Shown here one piece after another: positions 1 through 9,276 of a stretch of 64,000 bases of DNA. Source of the stretch: Bacillus_I endophytica_A. Its GTDB lineage: Bacteria > Bacillota > Bacilli > Bacillales > Bacillaceae_H. The notes below the pieces were generated by a model. The model was not told the origin of the DNA. It saw only the letters and a program-made list of their open reading frames with translations, and searched no databases. Where the stretch lies: contig NZ_JALAMS010000020.1 of the NCBI RefSeq assembly GCF_026790145.1, positions 124,001 to 188,000 on the forward strand. The letters are read 5' to 3'. Positions within the stretch are counted from its first letter, which is position 1. Every line of letters starts with the position of its first letter. Made by a program: the position numbers and the translations under genes.

Positions 1-746
1 AATAGAGCAATTGTTAGAGCTAAGTTTACATATAAAAGCTTTGGACGTTTAATAGAGGTATCGTCTGCTCCAATATCTACAGCAGCGCTCTGCTGGTTAA
101 AAGCTAGATTTTGTGAATAGTCGATGTCGATAACACCTAAGCGTTTTTTCTCTTTCTTCCCTAAAATATAAGCTGTAAATAGTGTCCATAGTGCTGCTGA
201 AATCATTACTGGAACAAGTGGTAAAAAGACGTCTGCCACATCAAGCTGAAGGGCACTTACTGCACGAGCTGTAGGTCCACCCCATGGAGACATATTCATA
301 AAGCTAAATGAAAGCATAGCAACACAGGTTAGGATTAACGGATTCATTCCAAGTCTTGTATAAAGCGGCAGCATTGCTGAAACTGTAATCATATATGTTG
401 TTGTTCCATCTCCATCTAATGCAATAAGCATGGAAAGAATAGCTGTTCCCATGACAATCTTTACTGGATCTCCCTTTACAATTTTCAGGATTGTAGATAC
501 AAGTGGATCAAACAAACCAGCATCAATCATAATTCCAAAGTATAAAATAGCAAACATCAGCATAACACCTGTTGGTGCTACTTGCTCTACCCCTGCAAGC
601 ATCATATCGCCTAACCCTGCTGCAAATCCCCCAATTATTGCAAACAAGATTGGAATAATAATAAGTGCAACCATAGCTGACATTCGTTTCGTAATGATCA
701 GATACATAAAGACGGCGATCATTAAAAATCCAAGCGTAGCTAACAT
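1..746 (-). CDS. Citrate transporter, CitMHS family (3' end beyond window)
   Basis: Membrane carrier that probably imports citrate as a divalent-metal complex with protons. Translating the minus strand from the ATG at 744-746 gives about 248 residues with no stop before the window edge. They form a succession of hydrophobic helices and contain DGDGTTTYM and MSPWGGPTARA, both typical of CitM/CitH. A purine-rich ribosome site (GGGGGAG) lies just upstream. The C-terminal part is missing because the sequence ends. The gene follows RNase G and has its own promoter overlapped by a CcpA-type site, so it is likely under carbon catabolite control. The family is clear; which metal-citrate complex is carried cannot be told. 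Confidence 0.85.
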   Translation of the reverse strand, partial: MLATLGFLMIAVFMYLIITKRMSAMVALIIIPILFAIIGGFAAGLGDMMLAGVEQVAPTGVMLMFAILYFGIMIDAGLFDPLVSTILKIVKGDPVKIVMGTAILSMLIALDGDGTTTYMITVSAMLPLYTRLGMNPLILTCVAMLSFSFMNMSPWGGPTARAVSALQLDVADVFLPLVPVMISAALWTLFTAYILGKKEKKRLGVIDIDYSQNLAFNQQSAAVDIGADDTSIKRPKLLYVNLALTIAL

Positions 747-807
747 ATTTTCTCCCCCTTTGTCTCTCAAAAATTCCCCTTAAAAACGATAGTTCATCAC
801 TAAAAAT

Positions 808-844
808 AGTATAAATTAAAAAATTCTGAATGTAATCGTTTCCA
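808..844 (-). promoter_or_regulatory. Promoter with overlapping CcpA (cre) site for the citrate transporter
   Basis: The 14-mer at 831-844 (TGTAATCGTTTCCA) matches the cre consensus TGWNANCGNTNWCA at 13 of 14 positions. On the minus strand a -10 TATACT lies at 808-813, and a weak -35 (TTACAT, 830-835) sits inside the cre site, 16 bases away. A repressor bound there would block RNA polymerase, as is known for B. subtilis citM. Confidence 0.6.
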
Positions 845-908
845 AATTATTGAGCTTTAAATTCTTAATATCCTTTTTGTTCATTTTGTTCACGAGAAGA
901 TACTAAGT

Positions 909-938
909 AAAAAAAGAAGGTTTTACCCTTCTTTTTTA
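909..938 (-). terminator. Intrinsic terminator after RNase G
   Basis: On the minus strand AAAAAAGAAGG pairs with CCTTCTTTTTT around a six-base loop, followed directly by T residues. It overlaps the RNase G stop codon at 936-938. Confidence 0.7.
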
Positions 939-2369
939 AAATAGAAATTCAACCTTATTTTCTTTTATTCTCTGCTCCACTTCTTCTCTTGAACCGATAT
1001 GACGAAGACGGTAAAATGGCGTAAGTTCTCCTCCTTCTGTTAGGTAAAGTTCTATCTCCTGCTCTTCTTTCCATTTTTCCATCTCTTCCTTGTTAAATGA
1101 AAGCAAAGGAGAAAGTTCTATCCATGCTGCCTCTTCTTTATATGAAAGCAGTTCCCCTTCTATATCATTCAACGTTTTTTTCTCATTTTTATATTTTCCC
1201 ATTGTTTTACAAACATCACAATCTTTTAGGAAAAGATGCTGCAAGCTATCTCGCTCTTTTTTACGTGTCACCTCTACTAACCCAAGTCTTGTAAAACCAA
1301 AAATAAGCGTCCTTACTGGATCTTGTTCTGTTTCTGTTTTTAGCTTTTGTAACACTTTTTCTCCATCTTCTTTGTTTTTCATGTTAATAAAATCAATCAT
1401 AATAATGCCTCCAAGATTGCGAAGGCGAAGTTGTCGAGCCACTTCTTTTGCTGCTTCAAGATTTGTCTCTAAAATAGTCTGAGCTTGAGACGTTTTTCCT
1501 ACAAACCTGCTTGTATTTACATCAATAACTGTCATCGCCTCTGTTTCTTCAATAACTAATGAACCACCGCTTGGAAGCCAGACCGTTTTTTGCAGTGCTT
1601 TTTCAAGCTCTTTTTGAAGGTGGTATATGTCAAAAAGGCTCTCTTTCTCACGTTGAAAAATAACTGTTGCTTCTGGAAAAGAAGCTTGAAGCTTTTTTTT
1701 CATTTCAAACGAATCAACAATAAGCTCAAGCCTGTCCACTTTTGCCTTTTTTATCATATTTGTAATAAAATCTTCCCTTTGGTAAACAACTCGAGGTACT
1801 GGTCCTTCCGCTTGGAGTTCCCCGATAACTCCCTCCGCTTCTTTTCTAAGAGTAACAATTTCTTGTTCTATTTTGCTAGGAGACACTCCTTCAATGGCGC
1901 TTCGTAAGAGAAGCCCTTCCGATCCTTCTACAATGCTCTCCCCAAAGCTTGTCCACTTTTCTTTTTCCGCTATCTTTTTTGAAACAGCTACGTATCCGCT
2001 ATAAGGAAAATAAACAACGTACGAGCTTGAAAATTCAATAAACGTTGTCAACTTAGGTCCCTTTGTTCCTCTTTCTTCTTTGCTTACTTGTACGAGAATT
2101 TTTTGTCCTTCTTTTATACGTTCTGTAAACATTTCGTGCTCATCAAGAAACACTTCACTTTTATGTAAATATCCGTTTTTTTCTCCTCCAATATCTACAA
2201 AAGCAGCGTCCATCCCTTTTACAACTTTTTTCACACGTCCAACATAAATATTGCCAACATAGTGGATAGCTTTTTGTTCTTCAATATAAAAAGCCTGTAC
2301 TTGGCTATCCTGTAAATGAGCTATCTTATGAAGATTTGTTGCCGTTTCAATTATCAATTTTGCTGTCAT
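936..2369 (-). CDS. rng: Ribonuclease G/E family endoribonuclease
   Basis: Single-strand-specific endoribonuclease for RNA processing and turnover in the cytoplasm. The 477 residues match the family's catalytic core: an S1-like RNA-binding domain (about 38-125), then the DNase-I-like domain with metal-binding aspartates in IDVNTSRF (D283) and IMIDFINM (D326), then a zinc-link CDVC near residue 385. The long C-terminal degradosome scaffold of E. coli RNase E is absent, as usual for RNase G. It lies directly after spoIVFB. This family is missing from B. subtilis 168 but occurs at this position in several other bacilli. An AAAGGG ribosome site precedes the ATG. Confidence 0.9.
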   Translation of the reverse strand: MTAKLIIETATNLHKIAHLQDSQVQAFYIEEQKAIHYVGNIYVGRVKKVVKGMDAAFVDIGGEKNGYLHKSEVFLDEHEMFTERIKEGQKILVQVSKEERGTKGPKLTTFIEFSSSYVVYFPYSGYVAVSKKIAEKEKWTSFGESIVEGSEGLLLRSAIEGVSPSKIEQEIVTLRKEAEGVIGELQAEGPVPRVVYQREDFITNMIKKAKVDRLELIVDSFEMKKKLQASFPEATVIFQREKESLFDIYHLQKELEKALQKTVWLPSGGSLVIEETEAMTVIDVNTSRFVGKTSQAQTILETNLEAAKEVARQLRLRNLGGIIMIDFINMKNKEDGEKVLQKLKTETEQDPVRTLIFGFTRLGLVEVTRKKERDSLQHLFLKDCDVCKTMGKYKNEKKTLNDIEGELLSYKEEAAWIELSPLLSFNKEEMEKWKEEQEIELYLTEGGELTPFYRLRHIGSREEVEQRIKENKVEFLF

Positions 2370-2420
2370 ATGTCCAAATCCCTTTCGTTATCTCTTATGT
2401 AGTTGGATTTTACCATAACA

Positions 2421-2458
2421 AAAAGGAAAGTAACATGTTTGTCTGTTACTTTCCTTTT
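2421..2458 (-). terminator. Terminator between spoIVFB and rng
   Basis: A perfect 14-bp inverted repeat (AAAAGGAAAGTAAC at 2421-2434 with its complement at 2445-2458) with a ten-base loop. The minus strand then reads TTTTTGTTAT. It follows the spoIVFB stop. Confidence 0.65.
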
Positions 2459-2468
2459 CACCCTCTTT

Positions 2469-3332
2469 TTAATAAAAGGCAACAAGCTCATCAATAGAAT
2501 CATTAATGCGCTTATCTACAAAATAAGCATGAAGAAGCTCATTTTCATCCAGTTGCTTTCTTCCTTCTTTTTCCTCCACAATAATGATATGTTTTTGTCC
2601 TCTTTTAAACCTACGAATAATATGATAAATCTTTTCTCCCCCATTTACGGCAAGTGGGGAAAGATCAAGGATTGTTTCCCCTTTGCCATAGTATCGATCA
2701 AGAAGGAAACGAATATAAAGATAGTCCCTTTGTTTCCATTCATAATAAAGGCTATAACATAGATAGCACAACACCATCCAAAGATGCAGATGAGTAGAAT
2801 AAAGAAAAAGAGCGACTACCGCAATGCACGATAGAAAAACAGCTGAAATACGAAGCGTTTTTTCAAAGGACTTTTGAAAAGAATCAAAAAGACTAAACGA
2901 AACAAACATGAGTTTTCCCCCGTCAAGCGGATAAATCGGAAGCAAATTAAAACAAAGTAAAAGAACGTTTTGAAACATAAACTGTTCATAAAATTCCTGT
3001 GTAATAAGAGAAGACGAAAGAGCAATAAAAGATCCTAACATTAAAATAAGGTGAACAAACGGCCCGCTCAGAATGACAATCACTTCTTGATAAAGCGGTC
3101 TGTTTCCATATTCATCAATTTCAGCTACTCCTCCAAATGGAAAGAGCATAATTTTTTTGATTTTCCATGAAAAAAAGCTAGCGGCAAAAACGTGCCCAAG
3201 CTCATGTAATAATACTAATGAAAATAAGAGGATAAGGTCATAGATATGACCTGTCATGATCCCTATTGCTAAGATAGCCCAAAGAAGCGGATGGATATGC
3301 GTTGAGCGAAAAAGATGAAGAAAGTTATTCAA
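2469..3332 (-). CDS. spoIVFB: Stage IV sporulation intramembrane metalloprotease SpoIVFB
   Basis: Site-2-protease-type (M50) membrane protease. In sporulating bacilli it cuts pro-sigma-K in the mother-cell forespore membrane. The zinc-binding HELGH motif is at residues 43-47 and the third ligand in PLDGGK near residue 135, both inside hydrophobic helices. A cytosolic C-terminal CBS-like part follows. At 287 residues it is essentially full length. The start overlaps the end of spoIVFA by eight bases, so the two are translationally coupled, which fits their known complex. Confidence 0.95.
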   Translation of the reverse strand: MNNFLHLFRSTHIHPLLWAILAIGIMTGHIYDLILLFSLVLLHELGHVFAASFFSWKIKKIMLFPFGGVAEIDEYGNRPLYQEVIVILSGPFVHLILMLGSFIALSSSLITQEFYEQFMFQNVLLLCFNLLPIYPLDGGKLMFVSFSLFDSFQKSFEKTLRISAVFLSCIAVVALFLYSTHLHLWMVLCYLCYSLYYEWKQRDYLYIRFLLDRYYGKGETILDLSPLAVNGGEKIYHIIRRFKRGQKHIIIVEEKEGRKQLDENELLHAYFVDKRINDSIDELVAFY

Positions 3333-4104
3333 AGGAGATCACCTTACTAGGGTCCATAAATTTACCATCTTTATAAAGAGCAAATCCATAGCTTCCTTTT
3401 TTATCGTCCCCTTCTGCCTTCACTTTTCCAATAACCTGTCCTTTTTCAATAAAATCAAACGTTTTTACATCAATATTTGCAAGCCCGCTATACCACGACT
3501 CTGATCCGTCAGCATGCTGAATTGAAACTGTATTTCCAAAACCTTTTTTCTCTTCAATGCTTTTAACAAATCCTGCATCCATAGCTTGCACCGCTGTTTG
3601 ACTTCCTGTTTCAACGGTTACCCCTTTTTTTGAGCTTGCAAATGTTTCAACAACATTCCCTGATGCTGGCACAACGTACTGAGAGTTTGCTTCCTCTGTC
3701 GGCTCTTCTCCTACAGATTTTGGAATGAGAGCGAGAGGTTCACCAAACTTCTCTTCATACCAAGCAGACATTTTAGCAAACTGAAAACTTTCCTCCATCG
3801 TATCTTCTACAAAAGCTCTTGCTCCGTCGAGCTGTACTGCTGGATTTCTAAAAAGAATAGCAACAATTAAAACAAGACAGAAAGAAGTTAACAGCTTAAA
3901 TAGAAACCACTGAGGAGAGAATAACGGATGGTGTTCTTTGCTTTCTGGATTGTATTCATAAGTCGGAAATCGTTCTCCACTGTAGTTTTCCTCATCTGAA
4001 ATTAAATCATCGTATGAAAACTTCCTTTGCGGCTTCTCTTCTTTTCCTCCATTTTTTCGCCGATCGGCTATTCGCTTACGAACTTCTTGGACACGTCGAT
4101 TCAT
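3325..4104 (-). CDS. spoIVFA: Stage IV sporulation protein SpoIVFA, regulator of SpoIVFB
   Basis: Membrane protein that stabilises and inhibits SpoIVFB until the SpoIVB signal arrives. The 259 residues show a charged cytosolic N-terminus, one transmembrane helix (about residues 66-84), and an extracytoplasmic LytM/M23-like domain (about 145-259, containing GFVKSIEEKKGFGNTVSIQH). The M23 metal-binding residues are not all present, in line with a non-enzymatic role. It forms an operon with spoIVFB and follows the minCD terminator. Family and context agree. Confidence 0.93.
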   Translation of the reverse strand: MNRRVQEVRKRIADRRKNGGKEEKPQRKFSYDDLISDEENYSGERFPTYEYNPESKEHHPLFSPQWFLFKLLTSFCLVLIVAILFRNPAVQLDGARAFVEDTMEESFQFAKMSAWYEEKFGEPLALIPKSVGEEPTEEANSQYVVPASGNVVETFASSKKGVTVETGSQTAVQAMDAGFVKSIEEKKGFGNTVSIQHADGSESWYSGLANIDVKTFDFIEKGQVIGKVKAEGDDKKGSYGFALYKDGKFMDPSKVISFE

Positions 4105-4174
4105 CGCTTCTCACCAATCCTTCAAGTCATTTGTAACAAATGTATGACTTGTCCTGTGAGGTTATGACAAAATA

Positions 4175-4210
4175 AAAAAGCTAGAGCTTTTGAAAGAGCT
4201 CTAGCTTTTT
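4175..4210 (-). terminator. Terminator downstream of minD
   Basis: Perfect 14-bp stem (AAAAAGCTAGAGCT at 4175-4188 with its complement at 4197-4210) and an eight-base loop. The A/T ends of the stem supply a T-run in either direction. It separates the mre-min genes from spoIVFAB. Confidence 0.8.
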
Positions 4211-4228
4211 GATCATATATTATATAAA

Positions 4229-5026
4229 CTAACGCACGCCGAAGAATTTCTTAATTTTAGAAAAAACACCTTGTTTGGTTTCATCTAGAGATTGAAGCGG
4301 TACAGACTCTCCTAAAATACGTCTTGCGATATTACGATAAGAAATCGCTGCTTTGCTTGATGGGTCCATGGCAATTGGTTCACCATTATTGGATGCTTTG
4401 ATAACATCTTCATCATCCGCAATAATGCCAATTAAATCAATAGCCAGCAATGAGACAATTTCATCAACATCTAACGTATCTCCATTTTTCATCATATGAC
4501 TGCGAATACGGTTAATTACAAGCTTTGGAGATTCGATGTCTTCTTTCTCTAACAATCCAATAATACGATCCGCATCACGAACAGATGAAATTTCAGGTGT
4601 TGTAACAACAAGAGCCTTATCTGCTCCAGAAACGGCATTTTTATATCCTTGTTCAATTCCAGCAGGACAGTCAATAATAATGTAATCATAGTCTTGCTTT
4701 AGTTCTGTAATAAGTTCTTTCATCTGCTCCGGTGTTACGGCCGTTTTATCACTCGTTTGAGCAGCAGGCAACAAATATAAACATTCAAAACGCTTATCCT
4801 TAATAAGCGCCTTTTGAGGCGTACAGCGACCGTTCACAACATCTACTAAATCATAGATAATGCGGTTCTCTAACCCCATAATAACGTCTAAATTGCGCAA
4901 ACCGATATCTGTATCGACTAGGCAAACCCGCTTACCAGTTAGGGCGAGTGCGGTTCCTAAGTTAGCAGACGTCGTTGTTTTTCCAACGCCGCCTTTTCCT
5001 GACGTAACAACAATAGCCTCTCCCAA
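4229..5026 (-). CDS. minD: Septum site-determining ATPase MinD
   Basis: Membrane-associated ParA-type ATPase that recruits MinC and prevents division at the poles. The deviant Walker A (SGKGGVGKTTTS) is at residues 8-20 and Walker B in YIIIDCPAG. A C-terminal amphipathic helix ending KKFFGVR anchors it to the membrane. I place the start at the TTG at 5024-5026 (MGEAIVVTSGKGG), which matches the B. subtilis N-terminus and lies nine bases after AGGAG. Another TTG two codons upstream is too close to the ribosome site. It lies two bases after minC. Confidence 0.96.
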   Translation of the reverse strand: MGEAIVVTSGKGGVGKTTTSANLGTALALTGKRVCLVDTDIGLRNLDVIMGLENRIIYDLVDVVNGRCTPQKALIKDKRFECLYLLPAAQTSDKTAVTPEQMKELITELKQDYDYIIIDCPAGIEQGYKNAVSGADKALVVTTPEISSVRDADRIIGLLEKEDIESPKLVINRIRSHMMKNGDTLDVDEIVSLLAIDLIGIIADDEDVIKASNNGEPIAMDPSSKAAISYRNIARRILGESVPLQSLDETKQGVFSKIKKFFGVR

Positions 5027-5028
5027 TG

Positions 5029-5700
5029 TCAACTTCTCCTTTCTAAGCGTGTCAAATTAGGGCGAAGATGAGACATAAGCTGTGAGCGTTCAATGACAAT
5101 GCGCTTGTCTTCATCAAGATACGCACACTCCATATCATGTTCTTCATTTTTATCGGCTTCCTCTGCACGACTAAAAGCTTCACAAATGCGGAGCTGTGTT
5201 GGTTCCATTTTAGAAGCTGCAATAACAGCTTGATCATTTCCATAATAGCCGGCATGTGCAATGCCTTTTAATACACCAAGCACAAAAATATTTCCTCCAG
5301 CAATGACTGTTCCACCGGGATTAACATCTCCAATTAAAAGAAGATCTCCTTCAACGTGCAAGACTTGTCCTGAGCGTACGACTCTTGCTACTGAAACAAT
5401 TTCATTTTGCTGCTTAATTTTTAATGCTTCTTCTTTTGACACGACGTTTGATTCAATGCTCTCTACTACAAGATGATTTTTACTCCGAACGAGTGACTTT
5501 ATTTGTTCTTCTTGATCGGGCGTTAAATATCTGTTTCCTACTCTTAATTGAACAGACACAAGTTGATTGTGTCCTCCGTATTGATTCGAAGACAGTTTTC
5601 GCTCCAATTCATTTAGCACATCGTGAAACGAACACGTATCATCGAGATGCAACGTTAATCCATCTTTTGTTCCTTTTATAATTACATTTTGTTTCTTCAC
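5029..5700 (-). CDS. minC: Septum site-determining protein MinC
   Basis: FtsZ antagonist that works with MinD. The 223 residues comprise an N-terminal FtsZ-inhibiting domain (about 1-100) and a C-terminal beta-helix with GDLLLIGDVNPGGTV and FVLGVLKGIAHAG, the MinD-binding signature. The start chosen is the second GTG (5698-5700), preceded by GAGGTG at six bases. The upstream GTG at 5707-5709 lies inside that ribosome site. It ends two bases before minD and follows mreD with a short gap. Confidence 0.94.
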   Translation of the reverse strand: MKKQNVIIKGTKDGLTLHLDDTCSFHDVLNELERKLSSNQYGGHNQLVSVQLRVGNRYLTPDQEEQIKSLVRSKNHLVVESIESNVVSKEEALKIKQQNEIVSVARVVRSGQVLHVEGDLLLIGDVNPGGTVIAGGNIFVLGVLKGIAHAGYYGNDQAVIAASKMEPTQLRICEAFSRAEEADKNEEHDMECAYLDEDKRIVIERSQLMSHLRPNLTRLERRS

Positions 5701-5765
5701 AACGTTCACCTCAACGAATGTTTATTTCGACAAGGGCTAGTTAAATTCCTCTTTATACGCAACTG

Positions 5766-6281
5766 TTAATCTGTTAGCTTATAAGCTACTTTTTCAAACT
5801 GTTTTTTTAATGGGTACGCTAGAAGAACCACAAAAACAAGGTTTAAGATTAGTGTCGGATAAAGGCGATATGTTAGGAAGCGGTCCATAGACATATGCGT
5901 CAAACCAATCATACTGTTAATCTCGTAAACGTAAAACTCTAACAGCGTAATCCCCACAATTGTTAAAATCGTAATGATGACAACATTTGTTTGAAAAACT
6001 TTTAACAGCTTGGATACAATATAGCAAATTGCAGGCATCCCGAACATATAAACACCTAACAAGTCTGTATACACGATGTCATACAAAAGACCGAAAAAGA
6101 ACGCATACTGAATTCCTTTTTTCGGATTTATGTAAATCGTCGCTAAAAGTAACACAATAAGCGTCAGTTTCGGTGATAAAATCCATTGATGAAACCAAGA
6201 TTGATTAGCAAAAAAGTTCACGAATAAACTATCAGCAATAAACACTACAGAAACAACGATGGGAAGGAAGTAACGAATCAC
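5766..6281 (-). CDS. mreD: Rod shape-determining membrane protein MreD
   Basis: Polytopic membrane partner of MreC in the elongasome. The 171 residues are almost entirely hydrophobic, with about five or six helices, and contain FFFGLLYDIVYTDLLGVYMFG, in which the stretch GLLYDI...LLG is typical of Firmicute MreD. Its start overlaps the last codons of mreC by four bases, so translation is coupled. Sequence conservation in this family is low, but position and topology make the call firm. Confidence 0.92.
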   Translation of the reverse strand: MIRYFLPIVVSVVFIADSLFVNFFANQSWFHQWILSPKLTLIVLLLATIYINPKKGIQYAFFFGLLYDIVYTDLLGVYMFGMPAICYIVSKLLKVFQTNVVIITILTIVGITLLEFYVYEINSMIGLTHMSMDRFLTYRLYPTLILNLVFVVLLAYPLKKQFEKVAYKLTD

Positions 6282-7150
6282 TCTTCTTCCTCCTCATCAA
6301 GTGATTTCTGTGGAGAAGGTTCTACTCGTTTTAATACAGTCACATCTTGGATATCTTTAAAATCAGCTGCAGGTTTTACATATGCTGTTTTTGTTAGCCC
6401 ATAGTTATCTGATTCAATATCGCTAATTTCTCCAACAATACGTCCTTGAGGGAAAACACCTGAATACCCAGACGTAATGACTTTTTGCTTTTCTTTTATC
6501 TTCGCGCTATGAGGAATACCTGTTAGAATCAATGCTTCACGTTTTTGATCGTATCCTGAAATAAGACCATTTACATTTTTAGATCCTTGGATTGTAACAG
6601 AAGCGCGGTTTGTTCGATCTTGAGAGCTTAGTAGTTGCACTGTTGATGTAAACTGTGATGCATCTACGACGCGTCCAATTAAACCGCTTGATGTCATAAC
6701 AGCCATATCATTTTCGACTCCATGAACTTTTCCGCGATCAATTGAAATCGCTTCATTCCATCGATCAGGACTTCTTGCAATGACCGTAGCATTAATTGGA
6801 TCGTAATCACGTAGTGTTGAATCTTTATCAAGTCGCTCATTAAGCTCTTTGTTCTTCCGCTCTAAATCTTTCACATCTGCTTCGAGCTGCATATATTTAT
6901 CAAGATTCTTTTTTAGTACTTTGTTTTCCTCATATGTATTTTTGAGATCTTCGATGCTTCCAAAGAAATCGGCAACATACTGAGCCGGCTTATGGGCCGT
7001 TGACTGTACCAGTCCAACTGTATCCTTAACAAATTGCTCTGGCCATGTGATCGTTTTACGTCCGTTTAAAGAAAAACCAATCAATGCCACGAGAATAATG
7101 ATACTTACTAGTAACACAATCAATCTTTTATTGAAGAAAAATTGTGGCAT
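6278..7150 (-). CDS. mreC: Rod shape-determining protein MreC
   Basis: Bitopic protein linking cytoplasmic MreB to the wall synthesis machinery. The 290 residues show a short cytosolic start, one transmembrane helix (about 10-27), a coiled coil (about 65-110) and two extracellular beta-barrel domains with VIARSPDRWN and GLIGRVV. The acidic tail ends in EEEEE. Eighteen bases separate it from mreB, and it overlaps mreD, giving the usual mreBCD operon. Confidence 0.94.
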   Translation of the reverse strand: MPQFFFNKRLIVLLVSIIILVALIGFSLNGRKTITWPEQFVKDTVGLVQSTAHKPAQYVADFFGSIEDLKNTYEENKVLKKNLDKYMQLEADVKDLERKNKELNERLDKDSTLRDYDPINATVIARSPDRWNEAISIDRGKVHGVENDMAVMTSSGLIGRVVDASQFTSTVQLLSSQDRTNRASVTIQGSKNVNGLISGYDQKREALILTGIPHSAKIKEKQKVITSGYSGVFPQGRIVGEISDIESDNYGLTKTAYVKPAADFKDIQDVTVLKRVEPSPQKSLDEEEEE

Positions 7151-7168
7151 GACGTTACACCTCTAATC

Positions 7169-8191
7169 TTATCGCTTGGACTCTGCTCTGTTTTTAAATA
7201 GATCAATATGTTCTAAAGCTTTTCCTGTTCCGATAGCTACACAGTCAAGTGGATCTTCTGCAATAACAACAGGCATACTTGTTTCATCACTAATCATTTT
7301 ATCTAGGTTACGAAGAAGCGCTCCACCACCTGTTAGAACAATTCCACGATCCATGATATCTGCTGCAAGCTCTGGAGGAGTTTGCTCAAGCGTGCTTTTT
7401 ACAGAATCAATAATTGCTTGTACAGTATCTTTAAGAGCGTCTGCAATTTCATCTGCAGAAATCTCAATTGTTTTTGGTAATCCTGTTAAAAGATCTCGAC
7501 CACGAATTTCCATATTTTCTACATCTTCTGGTGTACTTGCAGAGCCGATTTCTACTTTCATTGCTTCTGCTGTACGTTCTCCAATCATAAGATTGTAGTT
7601 TTTGCGAATATACTGAATAATAGCTTCGTCCATCTCATCGCCAGCAATGCGAATAGATTGACTTGTTACAATCCCACCAAGTGAAATGATAGCAACTTCT
7701 GTTGTACCTCCACCGATATCTACTACCATACTACCAGTTGGCTCCCATACTGGTAAATTCGCTCCAATTGCAGCAGCAAATGGCTCTTCAATTGTGTAAG
7801 CATCACGTGCACCTGCTTGACGAGTTGCATCAATAACAGCGCGTTTTTCAACTGCTGTAATCCCAGAAGGAACGCAAATCATGACATATGGCTTACCTGA
7901 AAAAACACTCTTATTTTTCTGTGCTTGTTTGATATAATACTTCATCATTGTTGCTGTTGTTTCATAATCAGCAATAACGCCGTCTTTCATCGGACGAAGA
8001 GCAATGACATTTCCAGGTGTACGTCCAATCATATTTTTAGCATCGTTACCAACTGCAACGATGTCTCTTGAATCTGTTTGTAGCGCTACAACCGATGGTT
8101 CACGAACAACAATTCCTTTTCCTTTTACATATACTAATGTGTTAGCCGTCCCTAAATCGATTCCAAGGTCACGTGTACCAATTCCAAACAT
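7169..8191 (-). CDS. mreB: Actin-like cell shape protein MreB
   Basis: Forms membrane-bound filaments that guide lateral wall synthesis. The 340 residues carry the actin-ATPase motifs: phosphate 1 (DLGTANTLV), phosphate 2 (VVDIGGGTTEVAII) and adenosine (LTGGGALLRNL). The ATG at 8189-8191 (MFGIGTRDLG) is chosen because it matches B. subtilis MreB and has GGGAG nine bases upstream. An in-frame ATG 11 codons earlier would add residues not found in the family. It is the first gene of mreBCD-minCD. Confidence 0.97.
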   Translation of the reverse strand: MFGIGTRDLGIDLGTANTLVYVKGKGIVVREPSVVALQTDSRDIVAVGNDAKNMIGRTPGNVIALRPMKDGVIADYETTATMMKYYIKQAQKNKSVFSGKPYVMICVPSGITAVEKRAVIDATRQAGARDAYTIEEPFAAAIGANLPVWEPTGSMVVDIGGGTTEVAIISLGGIVTSQSIRIAGDEMDEAIIQYIRKNYNLMIGERTAEAMKVEIGSASTPEDVENMEIRGRDLLTGLPKTIEISADEIADALKDTVQAIIDSVKSTLEQTPPELAADIMDRGIVLTGGGALLRNLDKMISDETSMPVVIAEDPLDCVAIGTGKALEHIDLFKNRAESKR

Positions 8192-8570
8192 AATGTGTAT
8201 CTCCCTTTCTCTCTCAAATATCACAAAGTTTTATCTATTATTTTTAATTGATATAGGACTTTTTGTTTTTATTCACTAAAAGTCTAGTTCTATTGTTACT
8301 CATACAAAGAATGTTATAAAAAACCAACAATCTTTATTGTGTCGAGTCCAAGAGCATATGTCAATGTAAAAATGGATTCTGTCATCAAAAGGTAATCTTC
8401 GACAAAAACAGTATTTTTTCAAGACTTTCTCAAAAAATCCATGCCTTTTATTATAACGTAATCATAATAAAAAAGGTAGAGTAATCTTGTCCCTGTTTTT
8501 CTAGTTTTGATTGCTAATAATAACAAAAAAACCCTGCTTCCTTACTATTAACGTATGAAACAAAATTTTG
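8192..8570 (-). promoter_or_regulatory. mreB-radC intergenic region with probable mreB promoters
   Basis: This 379-base gap holds no convincing ORF. On the minus strand a TATAAT (8450-8455) and a TTGACA (within CATTGACATATG, near 8360) are visible, but neither has a perfect partner at 17 bases. At least one mreB promoter probably lies here. The exact site is uncertain. Confidence 0.35.
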
Positions 8571-9260
8571 TTACACATAACCTTTCTCTCTTAAGCTAAC
8601 AAATTTACGATCACCGAGAATAATATGATCAAGAATGTCGATTCCCATCAAAATTCCACATTCTTTCAGCCTTTTGGTTACTTCTATATCTTCTTTACTT
8701 GGTTCAGGACTTCCTGATGGATGATTATGAATACAAATAATTGAAGCTGCTGAGCGGCGTAACGCCTCTCTGAAGATGTCACGTGGATGAACAATTGAGG
8801 AGTTCAAACTACCAATGAAGATGGTCTTTTTTAGAAGAACTTGATTTTTCGTATTTAAAAAGAGGCAAACAAAATGCTCCTGTGATAAATGACGCATTTC
8901 TTCCATAACGTAGTTTGCGCCATCTTCAGGGCTTCTTACAACATATCGATCTGTCACATGTAGATTCGCTACTCTTCTTCCAACTTCAAGTGCTGCTATA
9001 ATCTGAATGGCTTTAGCCATCCCAATACCTTTAATACTTGTAAGTTCTTCAACAGTAGCTTGATTCATAAGATGCAATCCGTCATATTTGTGTAAAATTC
9101 GATTGGCAAGTTGAAGCACAGATTCCTCTTTTGTTCCTGTGCGAAGCAAGATTGCCAAAAGTTCGTTGTTAGATAAATGACTTGCGCCAAACGATAAAAG
9201 GCGTTCTCTAGGCCTTTCATCATCCGGAAAGTCTTGAATCATAATCCATTCTTTTTTCAC
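8571..9260 (-). CDS. radC: RadC (YsxA) family JAB1/MPN domain protein
   Basis: The 229 residues comprise a helix-hairpin-helix region (about 50-90, with LTSIKGIGMAKAIQ) and a JAB1/MPN metalloprotease-like domain with HNHPSGSPEPS and the upstream glutamate typical of RadC. The cellular role is not settled; the old DNA-repair assignment is doubtful. I start at the GTG at 9258-9260 (VKKEWIMIQDFP), which follows AGGAGGG at seven bases; the longer ORF has no ribosome site. It lies between maf and mreB, as in B. subtilis. Confidence 0.92.
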   Translation of the reverse strand: MKKEWIMIQDFPDDERPRERLLSFGASHLSNNELLAILLRTGTKEESVLQLANRILHKYDGLHLMNQATVEELTSIKGIGMAKAIQIIAALEVGRRVANLHVTDRYVVRSPEDGANYVMEEMRHLSQEHFVCLFLNTKNQVLLKKTIFIGSLNSSIVHPRDIFREALRRSAASIICIHNHPSGSPEPSKEDIEVTKRLKECGILMGIDILDHIILGDRKFVSLREKGYV

Positions 9261-9276
9261 TTGTATTCCCTCCTTT

